From positions 1-64,000 of the forward strand of contig NZ_CANLTU010000003.1 in the NCBI RefSeq assembly GCF_947494125.1: 64,000 nt of DNA, in the 5' to 3' direction. This document shows, piece by piece, positions 17,469-26,979 of the stretch. Position 1 is the first letter of the stretch; the number at the start of each line of letters is the position of its first letter. The stretch comes from an uncultured Tenacibaculum sp. Lineage in GTDB: Bacteria; Bacteroidota; Bacteroidia; Flavobacteriales; Flavobacteriaceae. The position numbers were made by a program, and so were the translations under genes. The notes below the pieces were generated by a model. It was given only the letters and a program-made list of their open reading frames with translations. It did no database searches and was not told where the DNA came from.

Positions 17469-19250
17469 ATGATACGGCTTACAGAAAATCAGGTAGCAAA
17501 AAAAATCAATTTTATAGATCAATATATACATTCAGAAAATGCAGCAGACGGATCAAAGGTAGATGCAAACGCTAATGTTACTTCTAAAAATATAGCAACA
17601 ATGGAAGCTGAATTGAATAAGGATATAAATATTCAAGTGAATAGAGTTCTTTTAAGTCGTAAAATTGCTTCTCTTTTTGGTGAAGATTTGGCTAAAGAAT
17701 ATGTACGTCAAATAGAGTCTCATGAAATATATGTGCATGACGAAACTTCATTAAAACCTTATTGTGTTTCAATAAGTATGTATCCTTTTTTATTTGATGG
17801 CTTAACTAAATTAGGAGGAGAAAGTAAAGCTCCACAACATTTAGAAAGTTTTTGCGGAGAATTTGTCAATCTGGTTTTTGCTATTAGTTCACAATTTGCA
17901 GGAGCTCTAGCTACAGTTGAATTTCTAATGTATTTCGATTACTTTGCTACTAAAGATTATGGAAATAATTACTTAAAAACTAATACCAAAACAATAGAAA
18001 ATCATTTACAACATGTAGTATATGCAATTAATCAACCAGCAGCAGCAAGAGGATATCAATCAGTTTTTTGGAATATTTCTTTATATGATAAAGCATATTT
18101 TGAAAGTATGTTTGGAGATTTTATTTTTCCAGATACGTCAAAACCTAATTGGGATAAATTAAAAAAGCTACAAAAATTTTTCATGAAATGGTTTAATACA
18201 GAGCGTACCAAAGCAATTTTAACGTTTCCTGTAGTAACAGCAGCTATGCTAGTAAGAGAAGGAAAACCTGTAGATAAAGAATTTACTGAAATGTGTGCAC
18301 AAGAGTTGAGTGAGGGAAATTCGTTTTTCATTTATCAATCAGAAAATGCAGATAGCTTAGCATCCTGTTGCAGACTAAGAAGTGAAATTAGTGATAATAC
18401 TTTTAGTTATTCATTAGGAGCTGGAGGTGTGGCAACAGGCTCTATCAATGTTATTACATTAAATATGAACAGATTGGTACAAAAAAAAGCTAATATTATT
18501 GAAGAAATACATAAGATTCATAAGTATCAAGTTGCTTATAGAAAATTAATAGAAGAATACGAACAAGCTGGGCTGTTGCCTGTTTACAAAGCTGGATTTA
18601 TTTCTTTAGATAAGCAATTTTTAACTATTGGTATTAATGGTATGGTTGAGGCAGCCGAGAGTCAAGGCATTCATGTAAGTAATAATAAAGAGTATAAAGC
18701 CTTTGTAAATATATATTTAAAAGAAATTTATACCCAGAATAAACTAGCAAAAGAGAAATATGGTTATATGTTTAATACTGAGTTTGTTCCTGCAGAAAAT
18801 TTAGGTGTAAAAAATGCTAAATGGGATAAACAAGATGGTTTATCTGTTACTAGAGATTGTTATAATTCATATTTTTATGTTGTTGAAGATAAACACACCA
18901 ACACTTTAGATAAAATAATACTTCACGGAAAAGAAACAATACAATACTTAGATGGAGGATCTGCACTACACTTAAATCTTGAAGAAGCACCTAATAAAGA
19001 AGGTTTTATTAAATTATTGCATGCAACTGCAGTAGCAGGCTGTAATTATTTTTGTTTCAACATAAAAATTACTATTTGTAATGATTGTAGTTATATAGAT
19101 AAAAAAACAACTTACTCATGTGAAAATTGCAATTCTAGAAATATTGATTATGCTACCAGAGTAATTGGGTATTTAAAACGAGTTACGAGTTTTAGTTCGT
19201 CACGCCAAAACGAACACCATTTGAGGCATTATCATATTCAGAAAAAATAG
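17469..19250 (+). CDS. nrdD: anaerobic (class III) ribonucleoside-triphosphate reductase
   Basis: 593 residues. It makes deoxynucleotides without oxygen, using a glycyl radical. Seen near the C-terminus: the zinc site Cys pairs (CNDC, CENC), and the glycyl-radical motif RVIGYLKR at about residues 565-572. ENADSLASCCRLR carries conserved active-site cysteines. No N-terminal ATP-cone is obvious, so it may lack that allosteric domain or have a divergent one. With nrdG it allows DNA synthesis during the anoxic growth supported by the denitrification genes downstream. Confidence 0.93.
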   Translation: MIRLTENQVAKKINFIDQYIHSENAADGSKVDANANVTSKNIATMEAELNKDINIQVNRVLLSRKIASLFGEDLAKEYVRQIESHEIYVHDETSLKPYCVSISMYPFLFDGLTKLGGESKAPQHLESFCGEFVNLVFAISSQFAGALATVEFLMYFDYFATKDYGNNYLKTNTKTIENHLQHVVYAINQPAAARGYQSVFWNISLYDKAYFESMFGDFIFPDTSKPNWDKLKKLQKFFMKWFNTERTKAILTFPVVTAAMLVREGKPVDKEFTEMCAQELSEGNSFFIYQSENADSLASCCRLRSEISDNTFSYSLGAGGVATGSINVITLNMNRLVQKKANIIEEIHKIHKYQVAYRKLIEEYEQAGLLPVYKAGFISLDKQFLTIGINGMVEAAESQGIHVSNNKEYKAFVNIYLKEIYTQNKLAKEKYGYMFNTEFVPAENLGVKNAKWDKQDGLSVTRDCYNSYFYVVEDKHTNTLDKIILHGKETIQYLDGGSALHLNLEEAPNKEGFIKLLHATAVAGCNYFCFNIKITICNDCSYIDKKTTYSCENCNSRNIDYATRVIGYLKRVTSFSSSRQNEHHLRHYHIQKK

Positions 19251-19371
19251 CATGCAATTAGAAAGAATTAATGTTCTTAAAAAACAATACATCCAACAAA
19301 AATAACATAGATTTTTCCTTATCAAAAACTAATTAATTTACAATTCATAGACAAGATTACATGCTTTATAC

Positions 19372-19385
19372 ATGATATTTATCAT
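19372..19385. promoter_or_regulatory. FNR-like palindrome ATGATATTTATCAT before norC
   Basis: Arms ATGATA and TATCAT surround TT, 73 bases before the norC start. The pattern resembles a Crp/Fnr-family half-site pair (TTGATnnnnATCAA) with A/T instead of the outer T/A. The exact reverse complement occurs at 30538-30551, and a variant lies at 32484-32497, each before a gene start. It is probably the operator of a regulator that responds to anoxia or nitric oxide. Confidence 0.55.
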
Positions 19386-19429
19386 AAAATTTTATACATA
19401 GTGTTAATATTTTTACCAAATAAAAGATA

Positions 19430-19441
19430 AAAAGATCTTTT
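19430..19441. promoter_or_regulatory. palindrome AAAAGATCTTTT before norC
   Basis: A perfect 12-bp palindrome 17 bases before the norC start codon. A related sequence precedes nrdG at 16996-17011. It may be an operator or a transcript 5' structure. Confidence 0.3.
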
Positions 19442-19458
19442 AATTCAAAAAACTAATT

Positions 19459-19935
19459 ATGTTATCAAAAAAACAAGCTAAAACATTTTTCCTAGGCGGA
19501 ACTTTAGTTACGTTTCTGATTTTTATTGGGTTAACAATTTACTCTTTTTCAAAGAGTAATGATCAAACCAATTATGAAGATTTATCAGAATCAGCAATTA
19601 GAGGGAAAGTAATTTGGGAATCTAACAATTGCATGGGATGCCATACACTGTTAGGAGAAGGAGCCTATTATGCTCCAGAATTGACAAAAGTTGTTGATCG
19701 TTTAAACAAAAGGTACAATGGTGAAGGAGAAGAAGTCATCAAAAGTATTTTAATGTCTCCATCTCCATGGCAACCAAATGGAAGAAAAATGGTTGCATAT
19801 AACATGTCTGAACAAGAAGCACAAGATATGGTCGCTTTTTTTAAATGGATAGGTAATATAGACTTAAATGGATTTGGTGAAGTAGTAGGTGTAGACAGAA
19901 AGATTTCACCTCTTTCTAAAAAAAATAACGAATAA
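19459..19935 (+). CDS. norC: nitric oxide reductase subunit C (cytochrome c)
   Basis: 158 residues: one N-terminal membrane anchor (about 10-30), then a periplasmic monohaem cytochrome c with CMGCH in the segment NCMGCHTLLGEGAYYAPEL, typical of NorC. A Met haem ligand is probably within KMVAYNMSE. It passes electrons to NorB, encoded 13 bases downstream. This copy has the usual NorC length and motifs, unlike the shorter second copy at 28775. Confidence 0.93.
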   Translation: MLSKKQAKTFFLGGTLVTFLIFIGLTIYSFSKSNDQTNYEDLSESAIRGKVIWESNNCMGCHTLLGEGAYYAPELTKVVDRLNKRYNGEGEEVIKSILMSPSPWQPNGRKMVAYNMSEQEAQDMVAFFKWIGNIDLNGFGEVVGVDRKISPLSKKNNE

Positions 19936-19948
19936 ATTATAGCGCATT

Positions 19949-21283
19949 ATGAAATATAAGTCACAAAAAGTAGCGTATTGGTTTTTTGCATTATCAATGC
20001 TCTTGTTAGTATTACAATTAGTATACGGATTTGTAATGGGGTTCGCTAGGGTTGGTCTTGATAACTTTCATGACTTTATTCCTTTTAACACAGCTAGAGC
20101 TGTACATACCAATTTATTAGTAGTTTGGTTATTATCTGGTTTTATGGGAGCAGCCTATTATATCATACCAGAAGAAGCTCAAAGAGAATTGGTAAGTGTA
20201 AAATTGGCATATGTCCAATTAATTTCTTTAGCATTAGTAGGTGTAGCAGCTATTGTAGGTTATCATTTTAACTATTGGGAAGGTCGTAAGTTTTTAGAAA
20301 TACCTAGACCCTTAGACTTCTTAGTTGTTATAAATGTATTATTATTCTTAGGCCTTATACTACTTACACTTTTTAAAGGTAAAAGAAGAACTACAACAGC
20401 TTTAGTATTATCAATGGGGCTATTATTTGCTGCATTATTATACTTACCAGGAATGTTACCATTTGATAGTCAGGTAACAGATTCCTTTTTTCGTTGGTGG
20501 GTAGTACATTTATGGGTAGAAGGAGTTTGGGAATTAATTATGGGAGGTATTTTATCGTTCCTTTTAATCAAATTAACTGGTGTTGATAGAGAAGTTATTG
20601 AAAAATGGCTATACGTAATTGTAGGATTAACATTCTTATCAGGAGTACTTGGAACAGGACATCACTATTATTATATAGGTGTAAATAAAATTTGGTTAAT
20701 CGTAGGTGGTATATTCTCTGCATTAGAACCTTTAGCTTTCTTAGCAATGGCATTGTTTGCTGTAAATATGTATAGAAAAGGTGAAAAAAAGCATCCAAAT
20801 AAACTAGCACTATATTGGACTTTAGGCGCTACCATTGTTTCTTTTGTCGGTGCAGGTTTATTAGGATTCGCACACACTTTACCACAAACAAATTTATATA
20901 CTCACGGTACTTTAGTAACTGCAATGCATGGGCACTTAGCATTTTGGGGAGCTTATGGTATGATTGTTTTAGCAATTATTAGTTATAGCTTACCTAATAT
21001 GACTGGTAGAAAATTATATGAATCTACAAGAGGTAGAATGGCTTTTTGGCTTTCGAATATTGGTATGATTGGTATGACCGTTGCTTTTGGTGTAGCTGGT
21101 GTAGCACAAGTATACTTAGAGAGAAAATTTGGTATGGATTTCATGAAAGTACAGCAGGAAATAAGTATTCATTTTGTTGTACTAATCTTATGTGCAACCT
21201 TATTTACTACTGGTATAATTTTATACATCATTGACTTTTATAAGCATGGTAAACCTACAGACGAAGCTTTAGAATTAAAATAA
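19949..21283 (+). CDS. norB: nitric oxide reductase subunit B
   Basis: 444 residues with 12 predicted membrane helices; it reduces 2 NO to N2O. The metal ligands are complete: His53 and His329 for low-spin haem b, His327 for haem b3, and His187, His238, His239 plus Glu191 for FeB (segments HLWVEG, GTGHHYYY, AMHGHLAFWG). Glu260 in SALEPLA matches the second conserved glutamate. No N-terminal quinol-oxidase-type extension is present, so this is cytochrome-c-dependent cNOR, consistent with the adjacent norC. It serves as the reference for the altered paralogue at 29193. Confidence 0.95.
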   Translation: MKYKSQKVAYWFFALSMLLLVLQLVYGFVMGFARVGLDNFHDFIPFNTARAVHTNLLVVWLLSGFMGAAYYIIPEEAQRELVSVKLAYVQLISLALVGVAAIVGYHFNYWEGRKFLEIPRPLDFLVVINVLLFLGLILLTLFKGKRRTTTALVLSMGLLFAALLYLPGMLPFDSQVTDSFFRWWVVHLWVEGVWELIMGGILSFLLIKLTGVDREVIEKWLYVIVGLTFLSGVLGTGHHYYYIGVNKIWLIVGGIFSALEPLAFLAMALFAVNMYRKGEKKHPNKLALYWTLGATIVSFVGAGLLGFAHTLPQTNLYTHGTLVTAMHGHLAFWGAYGMIVLAIISYSLPNMTGRKLYESTRGRMAFWLSNIGMIGMTVAFGVAGVAQVYLERKFGMDFMKVQQEISIHFVVLILCATLFTTGIILYIIDFYKHGKPTDEALELK

Positions 21284-21303
21284 ACATAACAAAAACTAAC
21301 AAA

Positions 21304-22749
21304 ATGAAACATTTAAAATTAGGCATATTACTATTTGCTATAGCAGCTTTAGTTACTAGTTGTAAAAGTGACAAAAAAATAGAGATAAACCCTGCAGAAA
21401 TTGCCATAAAAGGAACAATGGAAGCTGAATTAACAGCGCCTCCAAATGTTCCAGCACCCGTAGGAAACAGAAAAGCCAAAAAATTATTGGTTAATATGGA
21501 AATCCTTGAAGAAACAGGGACAATGACAGATGGTGTTGAATATGTATATTGGACTTTTGGAGGCTCAGTGCCAGGAAGCTTTATAAGAACCCGAGTTGGA
21601 GATGAAGTCGAGTTTACTTTATCAAATCATCCAGATAATAAATTGCCACATAATATAGATTTACATGCAGTTACTGGTCCAGGTGGTGGAGCAACATCTT
21701 CTTTTGTAGCACCAGGGCATGAAAAAACATTTTCTTTTAAAACCTTAAACCCAGGGTTATATGTATACCACTGTGCTACAGCACCAGTAGGAATGCACAT
21801 AGCAAATGGTATGTATGGTTTAATTTTAGTAGAACCAGAAGGTGGTTTACCTAAAGTTGATAAAGAATACTACATCATGCAAGGTGACTTTTATACAAAA
21901 GGAGAAAATGGAGAACCAGGATTACAAGCTTTTGATATGAAAAAAGCAGTAGATGAAGATGCAGATTATGTAGTATTCAATGGTAAAGTTGGAGCCTTAA
22001 CTGGAGATAACGCCATTACTGCTAATGTAGGAGAAACAGTACGTTTATTCGTTGGTAATGGAGGACCGAACTTAACTTCTTCATTTCACGTAATTGGTGA
22101 AATTTTCGATAACGTACATGTTGAAGGTGGAGATTTAATCAATACAAATGTGCAAACAACATCAATTCCAGCAGGTGGAGCGGCTATTGTAGATTTTAAA
22201 GTGGATGTTCCAGGTACTTTTATACTAGTAGACCATGCAATTTTTAGAGCCTTTAATAAAGGAGCCTTAGGAATGCTTAAAGTAAAAGGAAAAGAAGATA
22301 AAAAATTATATTCTGGTGTAAAACAAGAAGGAATTTATCATCCAGAAGGAGGTACATTACAAGAAATGCCAGATGATGGAAATAAAAAAGAAGTTGTAAA
22401 AACTGGAGAAAAATCTTTAGCTGAAAAAATAGCTTCTGGAAAACAGATTTATACAAAAACATGTTTTGCATGTCACCAAGCAAATGGAGAGGGTATTCCC
22501 AATGCATTTCCTCCTTTAGCAAAATCAGATTACTTAAATGCTGATGTAAAAAGAGCTATTAGTGTTGTTCTACATGGTAAAACAGGAGAAATTACTGTAA
22601 ACGGTAAACTGTACAATAGTGTTATGACAAAGCAAACATTAACTGATGAAGAAGTTGCCGATGTATTAACATACGTATACAATTCATGGGATAACAATAA
22701 AACAAATGTAAAAGTAACCATGGTTCAAGAAGTAAAAAGCACACACTAA
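21304..22749 (+). CDS. nirK: copper-containing nitrite reductase with C-terminal cytochrome c domain
   Basis: 481 residues; reduces nitrite to NO. The N-terminus is a lipoprotein signal (lipobox ending at Cys20), so it is anchored in the periplasm. Two cupredoxin domains hold the copper sites: type 1 His116, Cys157, His165, Met170, and type 2 His121, His156 plus a His in LVDHAIFRAF. Catalytic Asp119 is in HNIDLHA and the catalytic His in SSFHVIGEIFD. Residues ~375-465 add a cytochrome c domain (CFACH at 387-391), giving a built-in electron donor. It lies directly after norCB, so the NO it produces is removed at once. Confidence 0.95.
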   Translation: MKHLKLGILLFAIAALVTSCKSDKKIEINPAEIAIKGTMEAELTAPPNVPAPVGNRKAKKLLVNMEILEETGTMTDGVEYVYWTFGGSVPGSFIRTRVGDEVEFTLSNHPDNKLPHNIDLHAVTGPGGGATSSFVAPGHEKTFSFKTLNPGLYVYHCATAPVGMHIANGMYGLILVEPEGGLPKVDKEYYIMQGDFYTKGENGEPGLQAFDMKKAVDEDADYVVFNGKVGALTGDNAITANVGETVRLFVGNGGPNLTSSFHVIGEIFDNVHVEGGDLINTNVQTTSIPAGGAAIVDFKVDVPGTFILVDHAIFRAFNKGALGMLKVKGKEDKKLYSGVKQEGIYHPEGGTLQEMPDDGNKKEVVKTGEKSLAEKIASGKQIYTKTCFACHQANGEGIPNAFPPLAKSDYLNADVKRAISVVLHGKTGEITVNGKLYNSVMTKQTLTDEEVADVLTYVYNSWDNNKTNVKVTMVQEVKSTH

Positions 22750-22760
22750 ATTCCAATTCA

Positions 22761-23540
22761 ATGAGAACTATTTTAAGATTGACTTTTTGTATTCTATTTG
22801 GATATACAGTTAATACAAACTGTCAATCTAAAATGGTTAAAATTAAAGGAGGAACATATATTCCTTTGTATGGAAGAGATTCTATGCAAGTTACCGTTTC
22901 AGATTTTTTAATGGATGTATACCCAGTTACAAACCAAGAGTATATTCAATTTGTAAAAAAAAATCCGAAGTGGAAAAAATCAACGATAAAAAAAATATTT
23001 GCAGATGGTAATTACCTTAATAACTGGAAATCAGATTTTGAGATAGGAAATAACCAATCTAATAAAGCTCCTATAACCAATATTAGTTGGTTTGCTGCTA
23101 ATGCTTATTGTGAATGCCAAGGTAAACGTTTGCCTTCAATAGATGAATGGGAATACGTTGCAATGGCAAATAAAAACATTCCAGACGCACGTAAATTAAA
23201 AAACTATAATGAATTTATTTTAGGCTGGTACGAAAAACCAAAAACCTTTAATAATAACATTCAATCAACTTTTAAAAATTATTGGAATGTATGGGATTTA
23301 CATGGTTTAGTTTGGGAATGGACATCAGATTTTAATTCAGTATTAATTTCGGGAGAATCTCGAAAAGATGTAGATAATGATAGTAATTTATTTTGCGGTA
23401 GTGCTGCAGTTGGAACCACAGATTTAATGAATTATGCCGCTTTTATGCGATATGCAACACGAGGAAGTCTAAAAGCAAAATATACTATGAGAAACTTAGG
23501 GTTTCGTTGTGTAAAAGATATAAAAAATGAAAAAATATAA
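22761..23540 (+). CDS. formylglycine-generating-enzyme-like protein (NirV-like)
   Basis: 259 residues: a signal peptide, then a single FGE-sulfatase/SUMF1 domain (MVKIKGGTYIPLYGRDSM, MDVYPVTNQEYIQFVK, GLVWEWTSDFN, and ending LGFRCVKD). Genes of this type next to nirK are called nirV in denitrifiers; their role in nitrite reductase maturation is suspected but not settled. The two active-site Cys of true FGE are not obvious, so formylglycine formation is unlikely. It overlaps the SCO gene by 14 bases. Confidence 0.8.
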   Translation: MRTILRLTFCILFGYTVNTNCQSKMVKIKGGTYIPLYGRDSMQVTVSDFLMDVYPVTNQEYIQFVKKNPKWKKSTIKKIFADGNYLNNWKSDFEIGNNQSNKAPITNISWFAANAYCECQGKRLPSIDEWEYVAMANKNIPDARKLKNYNEFILGWYEKPKTFNNNIQSTFKNYWNVWDLHGLVWEWTSDFNSVLISGESRKDVDNDSNLFCGSAAVGTTDLMNYAAFMRYATRGSLKAKYTMRNLGFRCVKDIKNEKI

Positions 23541-24261
23541 AATAACAGTATTGGTATTAATGTTATTAATAGCTTTTGTTTCATGCAAGAGAAATACGGC
23601 AACAACATCAATAAATAATACAAAAATAGCATATCAATGTCCTATGAAATGTGAAGGAGAAAAAACTTTTACTATTGAAGGAAGTTGTGCTGTTTGTAAA
23701 ATGGATTTAAAACCATTAGCAAGTTCTTCTCAAAAAACAAGCTCAAAAGTTGTGTCAAATGAAATTTCAGATGAATCTATTTTTAATTTAACATCGCAAT
23801 GGAATACGGAAGAAGGAAATGTTATTAAATTAAAAGACTTAAAAGGAAAAACCTTGGTAATGGTTATGATTTATACCACTTGTAAAGCTGCTTGCCCAAG
23901 ATTAGTTGCTGATATGAGGAATATAGAAAAGCAAATACCCAAAAAGTACAATAAAAATTTACGCTATGTATTGGTGAGTATAGATCCTGAAACTGACACC
24001 CCTGCTCGATTGAAAATTTTTGCTAAAGAAAATTTAATGGATGATGAACATTGGACTTTTTTACAAGGAACAAAAACATCCGTTAGAGAATTTGCCAATG
24101 TACTCGCTGTAAAATACAAACAAATTTCTCCATTAGATTTTTCTCACTCAAATATAATTAGTGTATTTAATCCACAAGGAGAGTTGGTCCACCAGCAAGA
24201 AGGCTTAGGTGTAGACAATAAAGAAACGGTTTCTAAAATTATAGAAACAGTACAGAAATAA
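23527..24261 (+). CDS. SCO1/SenC copper chaperone with N-terminal metal-binding segment
   Basis: 244 residues: a lipoprotein signal (lipobox VSC near residue 20), then a Cys-rich segment CPMKCEGEKTFTIEGSC with a following CKMDL, like heavy-metal-binding YHS-type pieces of copper efflux proteins. The thioredoxin-fold SCO domain follows, with TTCKAACPR (CxxxCP) and the downstream ligand His in SPLDFSHSNI. It probably delivers copper to NirK or to a haem-copper enzyme. Position within the nir-nor cluster supports this. Confidence 0.88.
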   Translation: MKKYKITVLVLMLLIAFVSCKRNTATTSINNTKIAYQCPMKCEGEKTFTIEGSCAVCKMDLKPLASSSQKTSSKVVSNEISDESIFNLTSQWNTEEGNVIKLKDLKGKTLVMVMIYTTCKAACPRLVADMRNIEKQIPKKYNKNLRYVLVSIDPETDTPARLKIFAKENLMDDEHWTFLQGTKTSVREFANVLAVKYKQISPLDFSHSNIISVFNPQGELVHQQEGLGVDNKETVSKIIETVQK

Positions 24262-24285
24262 ATAATTATAAGCCTAAAAAGATAC

Positions 24286-25098
24286 ATGATGAAGGAAGCA
24301 GCGTTTTTAAAAAATAAAACAACAACAGTAACTCCATATTATAAACCCATAGCCAAAGAAATAGAAGTATTTGAACACTCGTACAAACAAAAACTACCTT
24401 TTCTATTAAAAGGACCAACAGGTACGGGTAAATCTAGGTTTATAGAATACATGGCTTCAAAACTAAATAAGAAATTAATTACAGTAAGCTGCCACGAAGA
24501 AACATCTTCTACCGATTTAATTGGTAGGTATATTATAAAAGGAGCAGAAACCATTTGGTTAGATGGTCCATTAACTACCGCGGTAAAAACAGGAGCTATA
24601 TTATATTTAGATGAAATAGCAGAAGCACGGCCAGATGTAATTGTAGCGATTCATTCATTAACCGATCATCGACGCGAATTGTTTATTGATAAGTTGGGAA
24701 AAACTATAAAAGCTCATGAAGACTTTACATTAGTAGCATCTTTTAATCCTGGCTATCAACGAGGGTTTAAAGAATTAAAACCTTCAACAAGGCAACGATT
24801 TGTTGCAGTTTCCTTTGAGTATCCAAAAGCAAAAAACGAGATAGAAATTTTAGTTAATGAAACCACTATTCAAGAAGCAGATGCAAAAAAATTAGTAAAC
24901 ATAGCTACTAAGATTAGAAATTTAACCGAGTTAGGCTTAACAGAAACAGTATCTACCCGATTATTAATAGATGCCGCAAAATTAATAGCATCAGGCTTAC
25001 CAAAACGTTTAGCCGTACATGTAGCAATTGTTGAACCTCTTACAGATGATACTGAAGTTGTAAGTGCTCTAAATGATTTATGTGATTTAATGATATAA
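24286..25098 (+). CDS. norQ: NorQ/CbbQ-type AAA ATPase
   Basis: 270 residues. Walker A GPTGTGKSRFIEYM and Walker B ILYLDEIAEA are clear, with sensor-1 VASFNPGYQ, as in the MoxR/CbbQ/NirQ/NorQ group. With NorD it activates or matures the nitric oxide reductase in the cytoplasm, probably by inserting the FeB iron. The next gene is norD, 105 bases downstream after a hairpin-containing spacer. Confidence 0.92.
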   Translation: MMKEAAFLKNKTTTVTPYYKPIAKEIEVFEHSYKQKLPFLLKGPTGTGKSRFIEYMASKLNKKLITVSCHEETSSTDLIGRYIIKGAETIWLDGPLTTAVKTGAILYLDEIAEARPDVIVAIHSLTDHRRELFIDKLGKTIKAHEDFTLVASFNPGYQRGFKELKPSTRQRFVAVSFEYPKAKNEIEILVNETTIQEADAKKLVNIATKIRNLTELGLTETVSTRLLIDAAKLIASGLPKRLAVHVAIVEPLTDDTEVVSALNDLCDLMI

Positions 25099-25117
25099 TA
25101 ATAGCACCTAATTAATT

Positions 25118-25189
25118 GTCATTCAAAAAAGCAAGAAAATTCTCATTTATAATGGCTTTTTTCACGCTGTAAACGCTGTTCAGAATGAC
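25118..25189. repeat. REP-like inverted repeat between norQ and norD
   Basis: GTCATTC at 25118-25124 is repeated inverted as GAATGAC at 25183-25189, and AAAAAAGC at 25125-25132 pairs with GCTTTTTT at 25155-25162. The structure resembles mobile intergenic palindromes of Bacteroidota and could also weaken transcription between the two genes. Confidence 0.4.
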
Positions 25190-25203
25190 TGAATACTGAA
25201 ACT

Positions 25204-26979
25204 ATGTTCGAATTTGAACCCGATGAATATATATTTACCAAATTTGCCCATTACTTTAAGCGTCGTCGTAAAAAGAAAGAAGCAGATTTAGCATACGCAA
25301 TTAACTTAAGTGAGGTAAAATCTCGTTTAACCATTTTTGCAAGAGCTATTACAGGTAAATCAATTGAAATTTATGATGCTGAAAGAGAAGGTGGCTATAA
25401 AAACAATAACTTTTTTTTACCATCAAAACTTACAGAATTCAAAACGATTGAGGAAAACACTTCTTTTTATTTATTCAGAATTTTATACTTATCAGTTCAG
25501 AAAAACTTACACTTAAACTGGAAAGAAGCCCGTGAATATTCTTTAAACGAATCGCAAGAAAAAGCAAGAAAAACATCTTTAAGAGTATTAGAACAATTAT
25601 TTAAAGAATTTCCTACAACTGAGAAGTATTATCAAAAATTTATTTCTCATTATAAAGAAAAAGCAGCCAAAAATAAAGAACCAGATTATTCATTTATCTA
25701 CGGAAAATGGATGGTTAATTCACCTGAAGAAGCTTCAAAAAACACCTTAGAAAACTTTACAGATAAAGTAAAAAAAGCCAATCAAGAACAGCCAAAAACA
25801 ACCTTAAAATCTCGGGCAGTAGAAGAAATAATTTCTGTTCAGGTAGATGAAAAGCAGTTAGAAGACGCTGTCTTACAACATCAATTTGAAAAAGTTGAAA
25901 CTGCCGATGAGTTTGGAGGAAATTTTAGAGACATGGATGGTGACGATGATTTAGAGGACCATGCCAATGCTTTAGAAGACTTAAATATGAAATACACGGT
26001 TCGTGTAGATGATACGGCACACTCAGTATATCAAGCTGATTTTGTAGAAAATACGACTATTGCTGAAAGTGCTGAAAGAAATGAAAAAGGATATTTTATA
26101 CCTTATGATGAATGGGATTATGCAAAACGTAACTACAAAGAGCATTTCTGTAAAGTATACCCAAAGAGTATTTTAAAAACCGATGTTGCATATTATAAAA
26201 AAGCAATTTCTAAAAATCGTTCTACCCTATTAGGTTTACGCAAAATGCTAACAAATGTTAACAATAAATACCAGCAACAACGCAAACAAACTCAAGGAGA
26301 AGAATTTGATTTAGATGCTATTATAGATTTGTTTGTTGATGTTCAATCTGGATTTACACCCTCTGAAAAAATATACTTATCAAAAAGAAAAAAAGAAAAA
26401 GATTTATCAATACTATTATTATTAGATAGTAGCTTATCTAGTGATGGATATGCTGCTGGTAATAAAGTAATAGATGTAGAAAAACAAGTTTCTATACTTT
26501 TTGGGGAAATATTAGATGAGTTCAATATCGATTTTTCTATCAACTCTTTTCATTCAAAAACTAGAAACCATTCTAGTTATATAACAATGAAAGATTTTGA
26601 TGAAGATTGGAACAAAGCAAAGTATAAAATTGGAGCAATAGAACCAAGTGGTTACACTCGCATAGGTCCTGCCCTACGCCATTCTGGTGCTTTATTAGAT
26701 AAACGAAATACTAAAAACAAATGGATTATTTTAATTTCTGATGGAAAACCGAACGATTACGATCGTTATGAAGGTAACTATGGAATTAATGATATTAAAC
26801 AGGCTTTACGAGAGTTAAACGAAAGACAAATAAATTCTTATGCATTAGCTATTGAAGCACAAGCAAAATACTACTTGCCACAAATGTTTGGGCAAAACCA
26901 TTATCAAATTTTAACAAACCCAGTAGAATTATTACAATCATTAGTAAAATTATACGATAGAATAAAACACCAACAATAA
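25204..26979 (+). CDS. norD: NorD-like von Willebrand factor A protein
   Basis: 591 residues. The N-terminal ~380 residues are charged and helical. The C-terminal ~200 are a VWA domain with MIDAS motif LLLLDSSLSSDG (DxSxS), the Thr of GYTRIGPALRH and the Asp of ILISDGKPND. NorD works with NorQ in activating nitric oxide reductase. The acidic stretch around residues 240-262 (MDGDDDLEDHANALED) is a notable feature. The next gene starts directly after its stop codon. Confidence 0.9.
   Translation: MFEFEPDEYIFTKFAHYFKRRRKKKEADLAYAINLSEVKSRLTIFARAITGKSIEIYDAEREGGYKNNNFFLPSKLTEFKTIEENTSFYLFRILYLSVQKNLHLNWKEAREYSLNESQEKARKTSLRVLEQLFKEFPTTEKYYQKFISHYKEKAAKNKEPDYSFIYGKWMVNSPEEASKNTLENFTDKVKKANQEQPKTTLKSRAVEEIISVQVDEKQLEDAVLQHQFEKVETADEFGGNFRDMDGDDDLEDHANALEDLNMKYTVRVDDTAHSVYQADFVENTTIAESAERNEKGYFIPYDEWDYAKRNYKEHFCKVYPKSILKTDVAYYKKAISKNRSTLLGLRKMLTNVNNKYQQQRKQTQGEEFDLDAIIDLFVDVQSGFTPSEKIYLSKRKKEKDLSILLLLDSSLSSDGYAAGNKVIDVEKQVSILFGEILDEFNIDFSINSFHSKTRNHSSYITMKDFDEDWNKAKYKIGAIEPSGYTRIGPALRHSGALLDKRNTKNKWIILISDGKPNDYDRYEGNYGINDIKQALRELNERQINSYALAIEAQAKYYLPQMFGQNHYQILTNPVELLQSLVKLYDRIKHQQ

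Noticed and set aside
22761..23540. true formylglycine-generating enzyme
   Set aside because: The catalytic Cys pair is not visible and no sulfatase gene is near; the position next to nirK fits a NirV-like role.
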